DNA of 64,000 nucleotides from an uncultured Draconibacterium sp. (GTDB lineage: Bacteria > Bacteroidota > Bacteroidia > Bacteroidales > Prolixibacteraceae): assembly GCF_913063105.1 (NCBI RefSeq), contig NZ_CAJXYQ010000003.1:124001-188000 (forward strand), given 5' to 3'. The notes beneath the pieces are model-generated. The model did no database searches. It was not told the DNA's origin and saw only the letters and a program-made list of their open reading frames with translations. The position numbers and the translations under genes were made by a program. Below, one piece after another: positions 38,572-47,496 of the stretch; the stretch's first letter is position 1, and each line of letters begins with the position of its first letter.

Positions 38572-41355
38572 ATGAAGCGGAACCTCGTAATCATACTTCT
38601 TGTTTTGGCGGCAGCAGTGGCTGGCTTTCTGTATTTTACAAAAAACGATCAGGTTTTTACAAAAGAGTCGTCGCTCTATAAAGCGGTACCTCTAACCTCC
38701 CCCGTTTTTTTAGAAGCGAATGCTTTAAAAGCTTTACCAGCCGAAAATCCTGTTATTCAGGAATTGGCAGGAGTTGGCGAATTTAATCGCTTACTAAATA
38801 AAATCCAGTTTATACAAAATGTAATAAAGAACGAGGCCGAAATTCAAAACAATTTCAGTAACCGGCCATTCGTGCTGGCGCTCGATTTTGTTGGAAAAAA
38901 TGTATTGTACCCTGTCGTTATTAGTACGCTCAAAAATGCAAAAGAACGTCAGGGGCTTGAACTTCTTATTGAAAAGCTTACCGGAATTCCGCAAACTACT
39001 TTTCAGAAAAGAAATTACAACGGATACACAATAGTTGATGTGCCCAATGCAACCGGTACAAATGTGCTGAGTTATAGTGTTGCCGGAAACCTTGTAATTA
39101 TTAGCCCCGAAGTTATACTGGTAGAAAAATGTATACGGCAATTAAACGTGCCGGGAATTAGCGAGAATAAGTATTTTAAACTGGTAAATAAAACGGTGGC
39201 CAGCCAATCAGATGTGTCGTGGTATATTAATCATAGGCGTTTCCCTGAACTGTGGGCAAATTTTCTTAATGCAAAAACCAAAAAAGTAGTTAACGAGTTT
39301 GGCGAAACCGAAAGGATAAATTACAAGCGCGATGTACTGGACATAAAAAACTATGCCAGTTGGAGTGAGCTGGATCTTAGCTTTTACAATGAGCGATTAA
39401 CCCTAAGTGGTATTACTGCAGCCGATGATTCTTTAAATCATTTCTTGTCGGTGTTAGAAGGGCAAGAGGCTGTAAGTTGTAATTCTGATCGCGTTTTGCC
39501 TAAAAATACGTCTTTTTATTTAGCGTTCTCATTTTCCGATCGCGATTTGTTTTTTCAAAACCTTGAGGAGTATTTTGTACACGCTGAAGCCTACTATGTG
39601 CGCGAAGAGCAACTAAAAATGATGGAAAGGAATTTCCGCACAGATAGTCGCGAAAGCTTACGTAATCTGGTAAAAGATCGGGTTATTGCAGCAGTAACCA
39701 CTGTGCCGGCCCAAAACGAAAAGACAACCTTGTTTCTTGTAAATAATCCATCGCGCAACGACAACCGTGAGCAGTTTGAAAACTTGCTAAAGAACTATGC
39801 AAAACGCAAAGCCATTGAATTTAGTAGCTTAACAAGCACTTGTGCTACCGGCGAGGGACAAACTTACCGCATTTATACTTTTCCGTATCCTTCGTTGCCC
39901 GGTATTTGGCTGGGTGGGGCTTTTGAGTTTACACAGGCCCGGTTTGCTGCTTTCCGCGACGACTGGCTGGTATTTGCCAGCTCGAAAAATGGGCTTGAAA
40001 GGTACCTCAACGATTTGGACTCCGGAATGAATCTAAAGGCAGATGCAGATTACGGTATAATAAACAAGTCGGCAGAAAATAAAGCCAACCTGACTGCTTA
40101 TGCAAATGTAAATAACATTTACCCAATACGTCATGAATTGTTTTCATCTGAATTAAATAAAGGATTGGAAAAGAATGAGGAGGTGTTCAGAAAATTTAAT
40201 GCAATAAGTTGGCAGGTTGTATGCGAGAATAATGTTTATTTTAATTCAGTACAATTGGCCTATCAGTTAAAACCTAAAAAAGATGTGCGTGCACGTTGGC
40301 AATGTAATCTTGGAGCGCAAGTAACAGGTAAGCCACAAATTGTGGTTAACCATAGAAATAAGGCTGAGAAGGAAATTATTGTACAGGATGAGAATAACCG
40401 GCTACATTTAATAACCGCCGATGGGAAAATAGTTTGGAGTATACCAATATCCGGTAAAATTATTGGCGAAATTCAGCAGGTTGATTATTACAATAATGGC
40501 CGTTTGCAATACTTGTTTAATACGAACGAAAAAATTTACCTGCTTGATCGTACGGGTAGTAAAGTAGCAAATTTTCCTATCGTTTTAAAAGCAAATGCAA
40601 GCAATAGAGTTAGTGTTTTTGATTACGATAACAATAATCGTTATCGCTATTTTATAGCCTGCAACGACAAGAAAGTGTATGCCTATAATCACGAAGGAAA
40701 TATTATTTCAGGATGGAAGTTTGGTAAAACCTCAGGATTGATTACTAATCCGGTTCACCATTTTAGGGTAAATAATAAAGATTATATTGTTTTTAAAGAT
40801 AACGCCAAAGTTTATATTCAGAACCGGAGGGGAGAGACGCGGGTAAACGCCCCGGCAAACTATACGCCGTCGGCAAATGACGTGACTTTAAATACTGATG
40901 GTATTGCGAAAATTGTTGATTCAAGTAAAGACGGCGATGTGTATTACTTGTTTTTTGATGGGAAATACGCTAAAAAGGAAACTTCCAAATTGTCTTCGGA
41001 ACACGAATTTAAAGTGGCCGATATTAATGGTAATGGAAAACCGGAGTTTGTATTTGCCGATAAAAACAGGTTGTATGTTTATACGGAGTCAGGAGAAAAG
41101 CTGGTTGAGGAAAAATATGATAATGATATACACGGGATTAATACCTATGCCAATTCTGCAACAAAAAAACTGATAGGCTTCTGCGATGCAGATGCTAATG
41201 AGCTTTTCTTGCTTGAATCATCAGGGAAAGTATACCCCGGTTTCCCATTAACCGGCAACACTGAGTTGTCGATTGGAAAAATAAGGAATGGAGGCCCGCT
41301 AAGTTTGGTGGCTGGAAATGAAGATGGCGATTTGGTGTGTTACGATTTGGAATAA
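38572..41355 (+). CDS. Membrane-anchored DUF3352-like protein with C-terminal beta-propeller-like region
   Basis: 927 aa. One N-terminal membrane span (residues ~4-22, then FTKNDQVF) leaves a large extracytoplasmic part. Residues ~30-570 resemble DUF3352 proteins (AVPLTSPVFLEANALKALP, SYSVAGNLVIISPEVILVE). Residues ~590-927 consist of repeated beta-strand units with Asp-rich loops, such as VADINGNGKPEFVFADKNRL, like FG-GAP/PQQ-type propeller blades. No catalytic motif is visible. Function unknown; such a layout suggests a periplasmic binding or scaffold protein. Single-gene unit with its own terminator, unrelated to infB before it. Confidence 0.7.
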   Translation: MKRNLVIILLVLAAAVAGFLYFTKNDQVFTKESSLYKAVPLTSPVFLEANALKALPAENPVIQELAGVGEFNRLLNKIQFIQNVIKNEAEIQNNFSNRPFVLALDFVGKNVLYPVVISTLKNAKERQGLELLIEKLTGIPQTTFQKRNYNGYTIVDVPNATGTNVLSYSVAGNLVIISPEVILVEKCIRQLNVPGISENKYFKLVNKTVASQSDVSWYINHRRFPELWANFLNAKTKKVVNEFGETERINYKRDVLDIKNYASWSELDLSFYNERLTLSGITAADDSLNHFLSVLEGQEAVSCNSDRVLPKNTSFYLAFSFSDRDLFFQNLEEYFVHAEAYYVREEQLKMMERNFRTDSRESLRNLVKDRVIAAVTTVPAQNEKTTLFLVNNPSRNDNREQFENLLKNYAKRKAIEFSSLTSTCATGEGQTYRIYTFPYPSLPGIWLGGAFEFTQARFAAFRDDWLVFASSKNGLERYLNDLDSGMNLKADADYGIINKSAENKANLTAYANVNNIYPIRHELFSSELNKGLEKNEEVFRKFNAISWQVVCENNVYFNSVQLAYQLKPKKDVRARWQCNLGAQVTGKPQIVVNHRNKAEKEIIVQDENNRLHLITADGKIVWSIPISGKIIGEIQQVDYYNNGRLQYLFNTNEKIYLLDRTGSKVANFPIVLKANASNRVSVFDYDNNNRYRYFIACNDKKVYAYNHEGNIISGWKFGKTSGLITNPVHHFRVNNKDYIVFKDNAKVYIQNRRGETRVNAPANYTPSANDVTLNTDGIAKIVDSSKDGDVYYLFFDGKYAKKETSKLSSEHEFKVADINGNGKPEFVFADKNRLYVYTESGEKLVEEKYDNDIHGINTYANSATKKLIGFCDADANELFLLESSGKVYPGFPLTGNTELSIGKIRNGGPLSLVAGNEDGDLVCYDLE

Positions 41356-41434
41356 TTCAGCTTGTAACAGCGAGCTAAAAACCGTCGCGTTTTTCGTTCG
41401 TTTATTTAAAAAATAGCTAATCAGGCAGATAGGC

Positions 41435-41471
41435 ATAAAAAAACCACGGAATTATTTCCATGGTTTTTTTA
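41435..41471. terminator. Bidirectional terminator between the DUF3352-like gene and queA
   Basis: AACCACGGAA pairs with TTCCATGGTT (one mismatch) around a short loop, with A-tract before and T-tract after, so it can serve both converging genes. Confidence 0.88.
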
Positions 41472-41488
41472 TAGTGTTATAATTTTTA

Positions 41489-42538
41489 TCAGATAATAAG
41501 CATGGCGTCGCCGTAGGTTCCAAAACGGTAGTCTTCTTTAATAGCCGTTTCGTAGGCTTCCATTACAAAATCGTAACCACCAAAAGCTGCAACCATCATT
41601 AATAGTGTGGAGTAGGGTAAATGCAGGTTGGTAATCATGCTGTTGGCAACACTAAATTCGTACGGTGGGAAAATGAATTTATTGGTCCATCCTTCAAACG
41701 GTTTTAAAAAGCCCTGAGTAGAAACTGAACTTTCAAGTGTACGCATAACGGTGGTTCCAACTGCACAAACATTGCGTTTGTTTTGTTTTGCGGTATTCAC
41801 CATTTCGCAGGCTTCGTCTTTTATCCAAATCTGCTCCGAGTCCATTTTGTGCTTGGTAAGGTCTTCTACATCAACGCTTCGGAAATTGCCTAACCCAACG
41901 TGCAGGGTAATGTATGAAAAATCAACACCTCTGATTTCTAAACGTTTTAACAATTCGCGACTAAAGTGTAATCCCGCTGTTGGAGCGGCAACTGCTCCTT
42001 CATTTTTTGCAAAAATAGTTTGGTAGCGGTCTTTGTCTTCGGGTTGAACAGGGCGGTTTATAAATTTTGGCAGCGGAGTTTCTCCAAGGCCGTAAAGCGT
42101 TTGTTTAAATTCGTCGTAAGGCCCGTCGTAAAGAAAACGCAATGTGCGTCCGCGCGATGTGGTATTATCAATTACCTCGGCTACCAAAAGGTCATCGTCT
42201 CCAAAATAAAGTTTGTTTCCAATCCTGATTTTACGGGCCGGGTCAACCAGTACGTCCCATAAACGCTGTTCACGGTTTAATTCGCGCAAAAGAAATACTT
42301 CAATCTCCGCACCGGTTTTTTCTTTATTGCCATAAAGGCGGGCAGGAAATACTTTTGTATCGTTAAAAACCATTACGTCTTTATCATCAAAATAATCAAG
42401 CAGGTCTTTAAACAATTTGTGTTCAATTGTTCGTGTTGCTCTGTTTAAAACCATAAGTTTCGATTCGTCGCGATTATCTGCAGGGTGCAAGGCAATCTTC
42501 TCCGGATCTAAATTGTACTTGAATTTTGATAACTTCAT
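41489..42538 (-). CDS. queA: tRNA preQ1(34) S-adenosylmethionine ribosyltransferase-isomerase QueA
   Basis: 349 aa. Motifs [20 protein letters not shown] at the N-terminus, [21 protein letters not shown], and [20 protein letters not shown], all family hallmarks. Converts preQ1 in tRNA to epoxyqueuosine using SAM. Last gene of the ftsX-DUF3098-uppP-truB-queA run, 100 bp after truB. Confidence 0.96.
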   Translation of the reverse strand: MKLSKFKYNLDPEKIALHPADNRDESKLMVLNRATRTIEHKLFKDLLDYFDDKDVMVFNDTKVFPARLYGNKEKTGAEIEVFLLRELNREQRLWDVLVDPARKIRIGNKLYFGDDDLLVAEVIDNTTSRGRTLRFLYDGPYDEFKQTLYGLGETPLPKFINRPVQPEDKDRYQTIFAKNEGAVAAPTAGLHFSRELLKRLEIRGVDFSYITLHVGLGNFRSVDVEDLTKHKMDSEQIWIKDEACEMVNTAKQNKRNVCAVGTTVMRTLESSVSTQGFLKPFEGWTNKFIFPPYEFSVANSMITNLHLPYSTLLMMVAAFGGYDFVMEAYETAIKEDYRFGTYGDAMLII

Positions 42539-42638
42539 ATTGTAATTAATTTATTAATGACTTCTTTTTTATGTACTTGACAAAAGTAATACAGTCAGTT
42601 GATTTTTTTATTCAGAACCCCGTTTTACGCAGAAATAT

Positions 42639-43352
42639 TCAATTGGTTTCATCTAAAATTAAATTTTCTAAAAAAAAGTTCACGTTAAAAGCGTCTTCCA
42701 ACTTGTAATTGCCAATTCTTGTTCGTTTTAATCCCGTTAAGTAAGCGCCACATTGTAATGCTTCTCCAATATCGCGGGCTAACGAGCGTATGTAAGTTCC
42801 TTTACCACAAACAATACGTAATTTTACCTCGGGCAGGTTAAACGATTCAATTTCAATGCTTTTTATAACAATACTTTTTGCTTTTAGTTTTACCTCTTCG
42901 CCATTTCGTGCATAGTTGAAAGCGCGTTTGCCTCTCACCTTTACCGCTGAAAATACCGGAGGTACCTGTTTTATTTCTCCAATAAATTGTGGAAGAATTT
43001 TTTCAAAGTCTTCACGGCTGATATGATTATAATCGTATTGCTTGTCTTCTTCTGTTTCCAGATCAAACGATGGTGTGGTAGCACCAAGTTTTAAGGTTGC
43101 GAGGTATTCTTTTTCTCCCAGTTGCAGTTCTTCGATTTTTTTTGTTGCCTTTCCGGTACATAAAATAACCAGCCCGCTTGCCAAGGGGTCGAGGGTACCC
43201 GCATGTCCTACTTTCATTTTTTTAATACCCAATTTCTGGCACAAAATATAACGAACCTTATTCACCACATCAAACGATGTCCATTCCAATTCTTTATCGA
43301 AAAGTAAAATTTCCCCACCAGAGAAATTGTATGTTTTTTTGAAATCGGGCAT
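42639..43352 (-). CDS. truB: tRNA pseudouridine(55) synthase TruB
   Basis: 237 aa. Catalytic Asp in GHAGTLDPLASGLVIL, plus KTYNFSGGEILLFDKELEWTS (N-terminal block) and VRCGKGTYIRSLARD-like block CGKGTYIRSLARDIG. Makes the T-loop pseudouridine in tRNAs. A -7/-33 pair lies inside the end of uppP, so truB-queA may also be transcribed on their own. Confidence 0.96.
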   Translation of the reverse strand: MPDFKKTYNFSGGEILLFDKELEWTSFDVVNKVRYILCQKLGIKKMKVGHAGTLDPLASGLVILCTGKATKKIEELQLGEKEYLATLKLGATTPSFDLETEEDKQYDYNHISREDFEKILPQFIGEIKQVPPVFSAVKVRGKRAFNYARNGEEVKLKAKSIVIKSIEIESFNLPEVKLRIVCGKGTYIRSLARDIGEALQCGAYLTGLKRTRIGNYKLEDAFNVNFFLENLILDETN

Positions 43353-43394
43353 TTAAGAATCTATCTTTCAGTATTTTAAGCCTGTTTTGAAAAA

Positions 43395-44174
43395 TCAGGC
43401 TGCAAAGATAGCAATTAGGCCAATAAGAGCGCAATAAATTGCAAAATAAATTAACTTACCTTGTTTTACGATTTTAATCATCCACGAGCAAGCCAGTAGC
43501 CCGGAAATAAAAGCGCTAATAAAGCCAATGAGCAAGGGTAAAAGTTCAACCTCGGCCGAATTAAGTTCTCCTGACATGATATCAACAACTGCTGCTCCGA
43601 GAATTGGTATTAAAACCATTAAAAAAGAAAAGCGTGCAACATCTTCTTTTTTTGCTTTTAATAATAAGCCTGTGGCTATGGTGGCTCCACTTCGGGAAAT
43701 GCCGGGCATGGTTGCCATTGTTTGTGCAATACCAATAATAAGGGCCTTGAAAAATGTTATTTTACCATCGCTCTTTTTTACAAATTGTGTAAGAGCCAGT
43801 AGACATGCTGTAAATATTAACATGCAGCCTACAAAAAAGAGGTTTCCGGTAAAAAACGATTCAATTTTTTCGCGAAATAACAGTCCAACAATTATAATGG
43901 GTACCGATGAAAACAAGAGTTTCGCAATATATTTTGTCGATTCATTCCATTCAAATGCCATTAAATCTTTTAGCAACACCATAATGTCTTTTCTAAAAAC
44001 AACAAGTGTGCTTAACACGGTGGCTACATGCACGGTAAGTACAAAAAGCAAATTGTTTTTATCCTGAATGTTTAAAAGCGTATGGCCAATCTCGAGATGT
44101 CCGCTGGAGCTAACTGGAAGGAACTCAGTGAGTCCCTGAATGAGGCCAAGAAGAAATGCCTGGATTTCTGTCAT
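43395..44174 (-). CDS. uppP: Undecaprenyl-diphosphatase UppP (BacA)
   Basis: 259 aa, about eight spans. The two active-site motifs are present: LTEFLPVSSSGHLEIG near the N-terminus and MPGISRSGATIATG in the middle. It recycles the lipid carrier for peptidoglycan and other glycans. Follows the DUF3098 gene by 5 bp. Confidence 0.96.
   Translation of the reverse strand: MTEIQAFLLGLIQGLTEFLPVSSSGHLEIGHTLLNIQDKNNLLFVLTVHVATVLSTLVVFRKDIMVLLKDLMAFEWNESTKYIAKLLFSSVPIIIVGLLFREKIESFFTGNLFFVGCMLIFTACLLALTQFVKKSDGKITFFKALIIGIAQTMATMPGISRSGATIATGLLLKAKKEDVARFSFLMVLIPILGAAVVDIMSGELNSAEVELLPLLIGFISAFISGLLACSWMIKIVKQGKLIYFAIYCALIGLIAIFAA
43403..43434 (-). promoter_or_regulatory. Candidate internal promoter for truB-queA
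   Basis: Minus-strand TTG at 43434-43432 and TATCTTTG at 43410-43403, spacer 21 bp, within the last codons of uppP. A small hairpin (AGCCTG with CAGGCT, 43379-43401) overlaps the uppP stop just downstream. Motif-based only. Confidence 0.4.
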
Positions 44175-44179
44175 TTAAA

Positions 44180-44434
44180 TTAATCCTCTTTGGGTTTTTT
44201 CATAATGGCATAAATCTCAAAAGCAAAACCAATTAGTAGTAAAATTGGAGCGAGTGTTATTCTGCGAAAACTAAAAATATCTTCGCTAAAAACGTTCGGG
44301 TCGTCGCTGCCGCCTCCTGCCATTAGTATAAAGCCAAGAACAATCACGGCAAAACCTATTGCCATTAGTTTATAGTTTTCCTTGCCCAATGCAAAGCCTC
44401 CGGTCTCTTTGAGCTCTTTATTCTTTTTTGCCAT
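44180..44434 (-). CDS. DUF3098 small membrane protein
   Basis: 84 aa with two membrane spans (about residues 23-42 and 55-76) and a short conserved loop GGGSDDPNVFSEDIFSFRRI. Family knowledge: DUF3098 proteins are found almost only in Bacteroidota between ftsX and uppP, as here. Function unknown; the constant neighbourhood points to cell division or wall synthesis. Confidence 0.9.
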   Translation of the reverse strand: MAKKNKELKETGGFALGKENYKLMAIGFAVIVLGFILMAGGGSDDPNVFSEDIFSFRRITLAPILLLIGFAFEIYAIMKKPKED

Positions 44435-44464
44435 TGTTTTGTGAAATTGGTGGTGTAAATATAG

Positions 44465-45340
44465 TTAATAAAATAACTCGTCAAATTTCATACGCAGGAA
44501 TTTGTTTAATGCAAACCACGTTGATAAAAATGAGATAATAAAGCCGAGTGTAAAAACAAGGCCGGTTATCATCAGCAAGGTTTTTGCATCGGCAAAATTT
44601 ATTAAGCCATAAAGTTCGTTCTTATAAAGGTAAATGCCACCAATAAGAACAATGTTGGCAAGAATTCCCCCGTTGACACCAAGGAGCACGCTTTTAAGGA
44701 GAAAGGGTTTGCGAATAAAGTTTTTACTGGCTCCAACCATTTGCATGGTATTAATAGTAAAACGTTGCGAATAGATTAATAGTCTGATGGTATTATTAAT
44801 TAGTCCAAAAAAAACAAATGTAAGCAGCGCACTTAAGGTGAACAATGCCAGACTGATTTTTTTTACATTCTCGTTAATCAGCGTAACCAAATTTTTTTGA
44901 TAGTACACTTCGGTAACCTGAGGGAAAGATAAAAGCTTTTGCTCGAGTAGCTGCAAACTGTCGGGGTGGGTGTATGCAGCCTGTAGTTTAATGTCGAGCG
45001 ATGCAAACAATGGATTGTACCCCAAAAAACCTTCAAAATCTTCGCCAAGTTCTTTTGCAAGCTTGCTGGCAGCCATTTCTTTGTTGGTATAGTTAACCGA
45101 TTTAACAAAGTCGCCTGCACTTAATACCTTCTGCAACCTTATAATTTCAGTTTCTTTTAAATTGTCTTGTAAAACAAGTGTGAAACCAATTTTTTCACGT
45201 ACATAATCAGATAGTTTTTTGCTGTTAATTAAAATAAAGCTCAACATCCCCAATAAAACGAGTACAAGGCTTATGCTAACAAGCGAAGTAATCCACGAAG
45301 TAAAAAAACGGTTTTTTAACCTTTTGGGCTTTTTGCTCAT
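44465..45340 (-). CDS. ftsX: Cell division protein FtsX (permease-like)
   Basis: 291 aa: one N-terminal span (residues ~16-34), an extracytoplasmic domain, then three spans in the C-terminal half, the standard FtsX layout. The MQMVGASKNFIRKPFLLKS stretch is the conserved cytoplasmic block. With FtsE it controls wall hydrolases at division; ftsE is not in the window, as often in this phylum. A -7 box (TACATTTG, minus 45371-45364) lies 24 bp upstream, with TTG at 45391-45389 and a 17 bp spacer. Confidence 0.93.
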   Translation of the reverse strand: MSKKPKRLKNRFFTSWITSLVSISLVLVLLGMLSFILINSKKLSDYVREKIGFTLVLQDNLKETEIIRLQKVLSAGDFVKSVNYTNKEMAASKLAKELGEDFEGFLGYNPLFASLDIKLQAAYTHPDSLQLLEQKLLSFPQVTEVYYQKNLVTLINENVKKISLALFTLSALLTFVFFGLINNTIRLLIYSQRFTINTMQMVGASKNFIRKPFLLKSVLLGVNGGILANIVLIGGIYLYKNELYGLINFADAKTLLMITGLVFTLGFIISFLSTWFALNKFLRMKFDELFY

Positions 45341-45567
45341 GTTTTATTTATTTCAACGCTATGCAAATGTAACTAAATTTGTGCCCTCCAATATTCCTGG
45401 GGTATCCTCTTTTTTACACAGTGCTGTTAACATTAAATTGATTTCGACCGTTTTTTCGTGCTGTGTTTTTAAGTAGCAGATAATGAGCCTGTTGTTGCCT
45501 GCTGCTTGAGTAAGCATAAAATTGCTGAAAAAATGATTTAACTTATTGAATTTTTGATGGTTATTTC

Positions 45568-45598
45568 TTTGGAATTCCGAAAAAAGAGAATACTTTTG
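45568..45598 (+). promoter_or_regulatory. Promoter of rplM-rpsI(-rpsB-tsf)
   Basis: TTTG at 45568-45571, 19 bp spacer, TACTTTTG at 45591-45598: a full match to the Bacteroidota consensus. The rest of the 404-bp gap, 45341-45567, holds only the ftsX promoter region and no supportable gene; the 63-codon minus-strand frame at 45538-45729 has no family features. Confidence 0.8.
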
Positions 45599-45604
45599 CA
45601 GTCC

Positions 45605-45744
45605 CGATTATTATCCTTAGAAATAAGGAGTGTAAATAGTTGATTTTCTTTTAGTAAAGCAGTTTGTCGAAAAAATTCCGTTGAGACAAAAAATGCGACA
45701 AAAAGTAAAATCAGAAGTGTTTTAAACAATAAAAAATTAGAAAA
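45605..45744 (+). ncRNA. Structured leader of rplM (candidate L13 autoregulatory element)
   Basis: Between the likely start site and the rplM GTG lie about 140 nt with nested structure: hairpin TCCTTA-GAAA-TAAGGA (45614-45629) with a GNRA tetraloop, an outer stem TGATTTT (45641-45647) with AAAATCA (45707-45713), and inside it TTTGTC (45663-45668) with GACAAA (45685-45690). Leaders before uL13 genes that bind the protein are known in several phyla, including Bacteroidia; I infer the same here from the structure and position. Confidence 0.6.
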
Positions 45745-46200
45745 GTGGACACACTTAGTTATAAAACTGTTTCGGCTAACAAAGCTACCGTTAATAAAGA
45801 ATGGGTAGTTGTTGATGCTGAAAATATGGTATTGGGACGTTTGGCAAGTGTAGTGGCCAAAATGTTAAGAGGTAAATACAAGCCAAATTTCACACCTCAT
45901 GTAGATTGTGGCGATAACGTAATTGTTATCAACGCTGAAAAAGTTGTTTTAACCGGTAAAAAAATGTCGGACAAAGTTTATGTTCGTCACAGTGGTTACC
46001 CAGGTGGACAACGTACTCAGACTCCACAGGATATTTTAGCAAAATATCCTGAACGTTTGGTAGAGAAAGCTGTAAAAGGTATGCTTCCTAAAAATAAATT
46101 AGGTAGCGACTTATTCAGAAATTTGCATGTAGTAATTGGTGCCGAGCACAAATATGAAGCTCAAAAACCAAAAGTTGTTGATTTAAATACGATTAAATAA
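45745..46200 (+). CDS. rplM: 50S ribosomal protein L13
   Basis: 151 aa, GTG start at 45745. Conserved blocks [34 protein letters not shown] and [18 protein letters not shown] identify uL13, an early 50S assembly protein. Its stop overlaps the rpsI ATG (TAATG). A structured leader and a consensus promoter precede it. Confidence 0.98.
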   Translation: MDTLSYKTVSANKATVNKEWVVVDAENMVLGRLASVVAKMLRGKYKPNFTPHVDCGDNVIVINAEKVVLTGKKMSDKVYVRHSGYPGGQRTQTPQDILAKYPERLVEKAVKGMLPKNKLGSDLFRNLHVVIGAEHKYEAQKPKVVDLNTIK

Positions 46201-46586
46201 TGGAAGTAGTAAACACAATCGGACGTAGAAAATCAGCTGTTGCTCGTATTTACGTAAGCGAAGGAAAAGGGAACGTAATCATCAATAAAAGGGATTTAAA
46301 AGAATATTTTCCTGCAGAAACATTACAGTACATTGTTATGCAGCCGCTAAACCTGTTGGAGGTGGCAGAAAAATACGATGTGAAGGTAAATCTTGATGGT
46401 GGAGGTCCAAAAGGTCAGGCAGAAGCATTGCGTTTGGCTATCTCTCGTGCCTTAATTGAAATCGACGCAGAGTCGAGACCACAACTTAAAGCAGCAGGCT
46501 TTCTTACCAGAGACCCTCGCGAAGTGGAACGGAAAAAACCAGGGCAACCAAAAGCAAGGAAACGTTTCCAGTTCTCAAAACGTTAA
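46200..46586 (+). CDS. rpsI: 30S ribosomal protein S9
   Basis: 128 aa. GRRKSAVARIYVSEGKGN and the basic C-terminal tail GQPKARKRFQFSKR that reaches the P-site tRNA are typical of uS9. Translationally coupled to rplM by a 1-bp overlap. Followed after 100 bp, with its own hairpin element, by rpsB. Confidence 0.98.
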   Translation: MEVVNTIGRRKSAVARIYVSEGKGNVIINKRDLKEYFPAETLQYIVMQPLNLLEVAEKYDVKVNLDGGGPKGQAEALRLAISRALIEIDAESRPQLKAAGFLTRDPREVERKKPGQPKARKRFQFSKR

Positions 46587-46615
46587 GATTATTTATTTAT
46601 CAATTATATGGATCT

Positions 46616-46664
46616 AAAACGGCTGAGATTCACCGTAAACCGGGACTACTCAGCGGTTGCTTTT
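46616..46664 (+). promoter_or_regulatory. Hairpin element in the rpsI-rpsB gap (candidate S2 leader)
   Basis: AACGGCTGAG (46618-46627) pairs with CTCAGCGGTT (46649-46658), 9 of 10 positions, around a 21-base loop that itself holds CCG and CGG. No T-tract follows, so it is not a terminator. Positioned about 30 nt before the rpsB ATG, where autogenous control by S2 would act; this role is inference. Confidence 0.5.
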
Positions 46665-46686
46665 AGAGCATAGAAAAAGTAAACAG

Positions 46687-47451
46687 ATGCCAAGAACAAA
46701 TTTTCAAGAATTATTGGATGCAGGTGCACATTTCGGACACCTGAAAAGAAAGTGGAACCCAAACATGGAGCCTTATATCTTCATGGAGAAAAACGGTATC
46801 CACATTATCGATCTGCAAAAAACTGTAGTTAAAATTGATGAAGCAGCAGCTGCTATCAAACAAATTGCAAAATCAGGTCGTAAAGTGCTATTTGTAGCCA
46901 CTAAAAAGCAAGCCAAAGAATTGGTAGCTGATTTGGTTAAAGGTGTAGGTATGCCTTACGTAACTGAACGCTGGCCAGGTGGTATGCTCACCAACTTCCC
47001 AACAATCCGCAAAGCGGTTAAAAAAATGATCTCCATCGATAAAATGATGAAAGATACAAGTTGGGACAACCTTTCAAAACGCGAGAAACTTCAAATTACT
47101 CGTCAGCGTGCGAAATTGGAGAAAGTTTTGGGTTCAATCTCAGACCTTACCCGTTTGCCAGCTGCATTGTTTGTAGTTGATGTATTGAAAGAAAAAATTG
47201 CAGTTCGCGAAGCTCAGAAATTAGGAATTCCTGTATTTGCAATAGTCGACACCAACTCTAACCCGGAAGATGTTGATTTTGTAATTCCTGCTAATGACGA
47301 TGCTTCTCAATCAATTCGTTTAATTGTTGGCGCCATGTGCGACGCAGTAAAAGAAGGTTTGAACGAGCGCAAAATTGAGAAAGAAAAAGAAGATACTACT
47401 GAAGAAACTTCAAAAAAAGAAGTGAATGCAGAAGAAACTTCTGAAGAGTAA
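46687..47451 (+). CDS. rpsB: 30S ribosomal protein S2
   Basis: 254 aa from the ATG at 46687 (the frame extends back to a TTG at 46657, inside the leader hairpin, and is not used). Blocks LLDAGAHFGHLKRKWNP, TERWPGGMLTNFPTIRKAV and VFAIVDTNSNPEDVDFVIPA identify uS2. An acidic C-terminal tail of about 30 residues (EKEKEDTTEETSKKEV) is common in the phylum. Followed by tsf after 45 bp, the usual pair. Confidence 0.98.
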   Translation: MPRTNFQELLDAGAHFGHLKRKWNPNMEPYIFMEKNGIHIIDLQKTVVKIDEAAAAIKQIAKSGRKVLFVATKKQAKELVADLVKGVGMPYVTERWPGGMLTNFPTIRKAVKKMISIDKMMKDTSWDNLSKREKLQITRQRAKLEKVLGSISDLTRLPAALFVVDVLKEKIAVREAQKLGIPVFAIVDTNSNPEDVDFVIPANDDASQSIRLIVGAMCDAVKEGLNERKIEKEKEDTTEETSKKEVNAEETSEE

Positions 47452-47496
47452 GTAAAGGTTAAGAAAAATATAAACCATTTTAAAGAGATTTTAATT

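Noticed and set aside
45538..45729. 63-codon minus-strand frame before rplM
   Set aside because: It lies opposite the rplM promoter and leader, and nothing in it resembles a known family.
46657..46686. Ten-codon TTG extension of rpsB
   Set aside because: It starts inside the leader hairpin; S2 proteins begin at the inner ATG.
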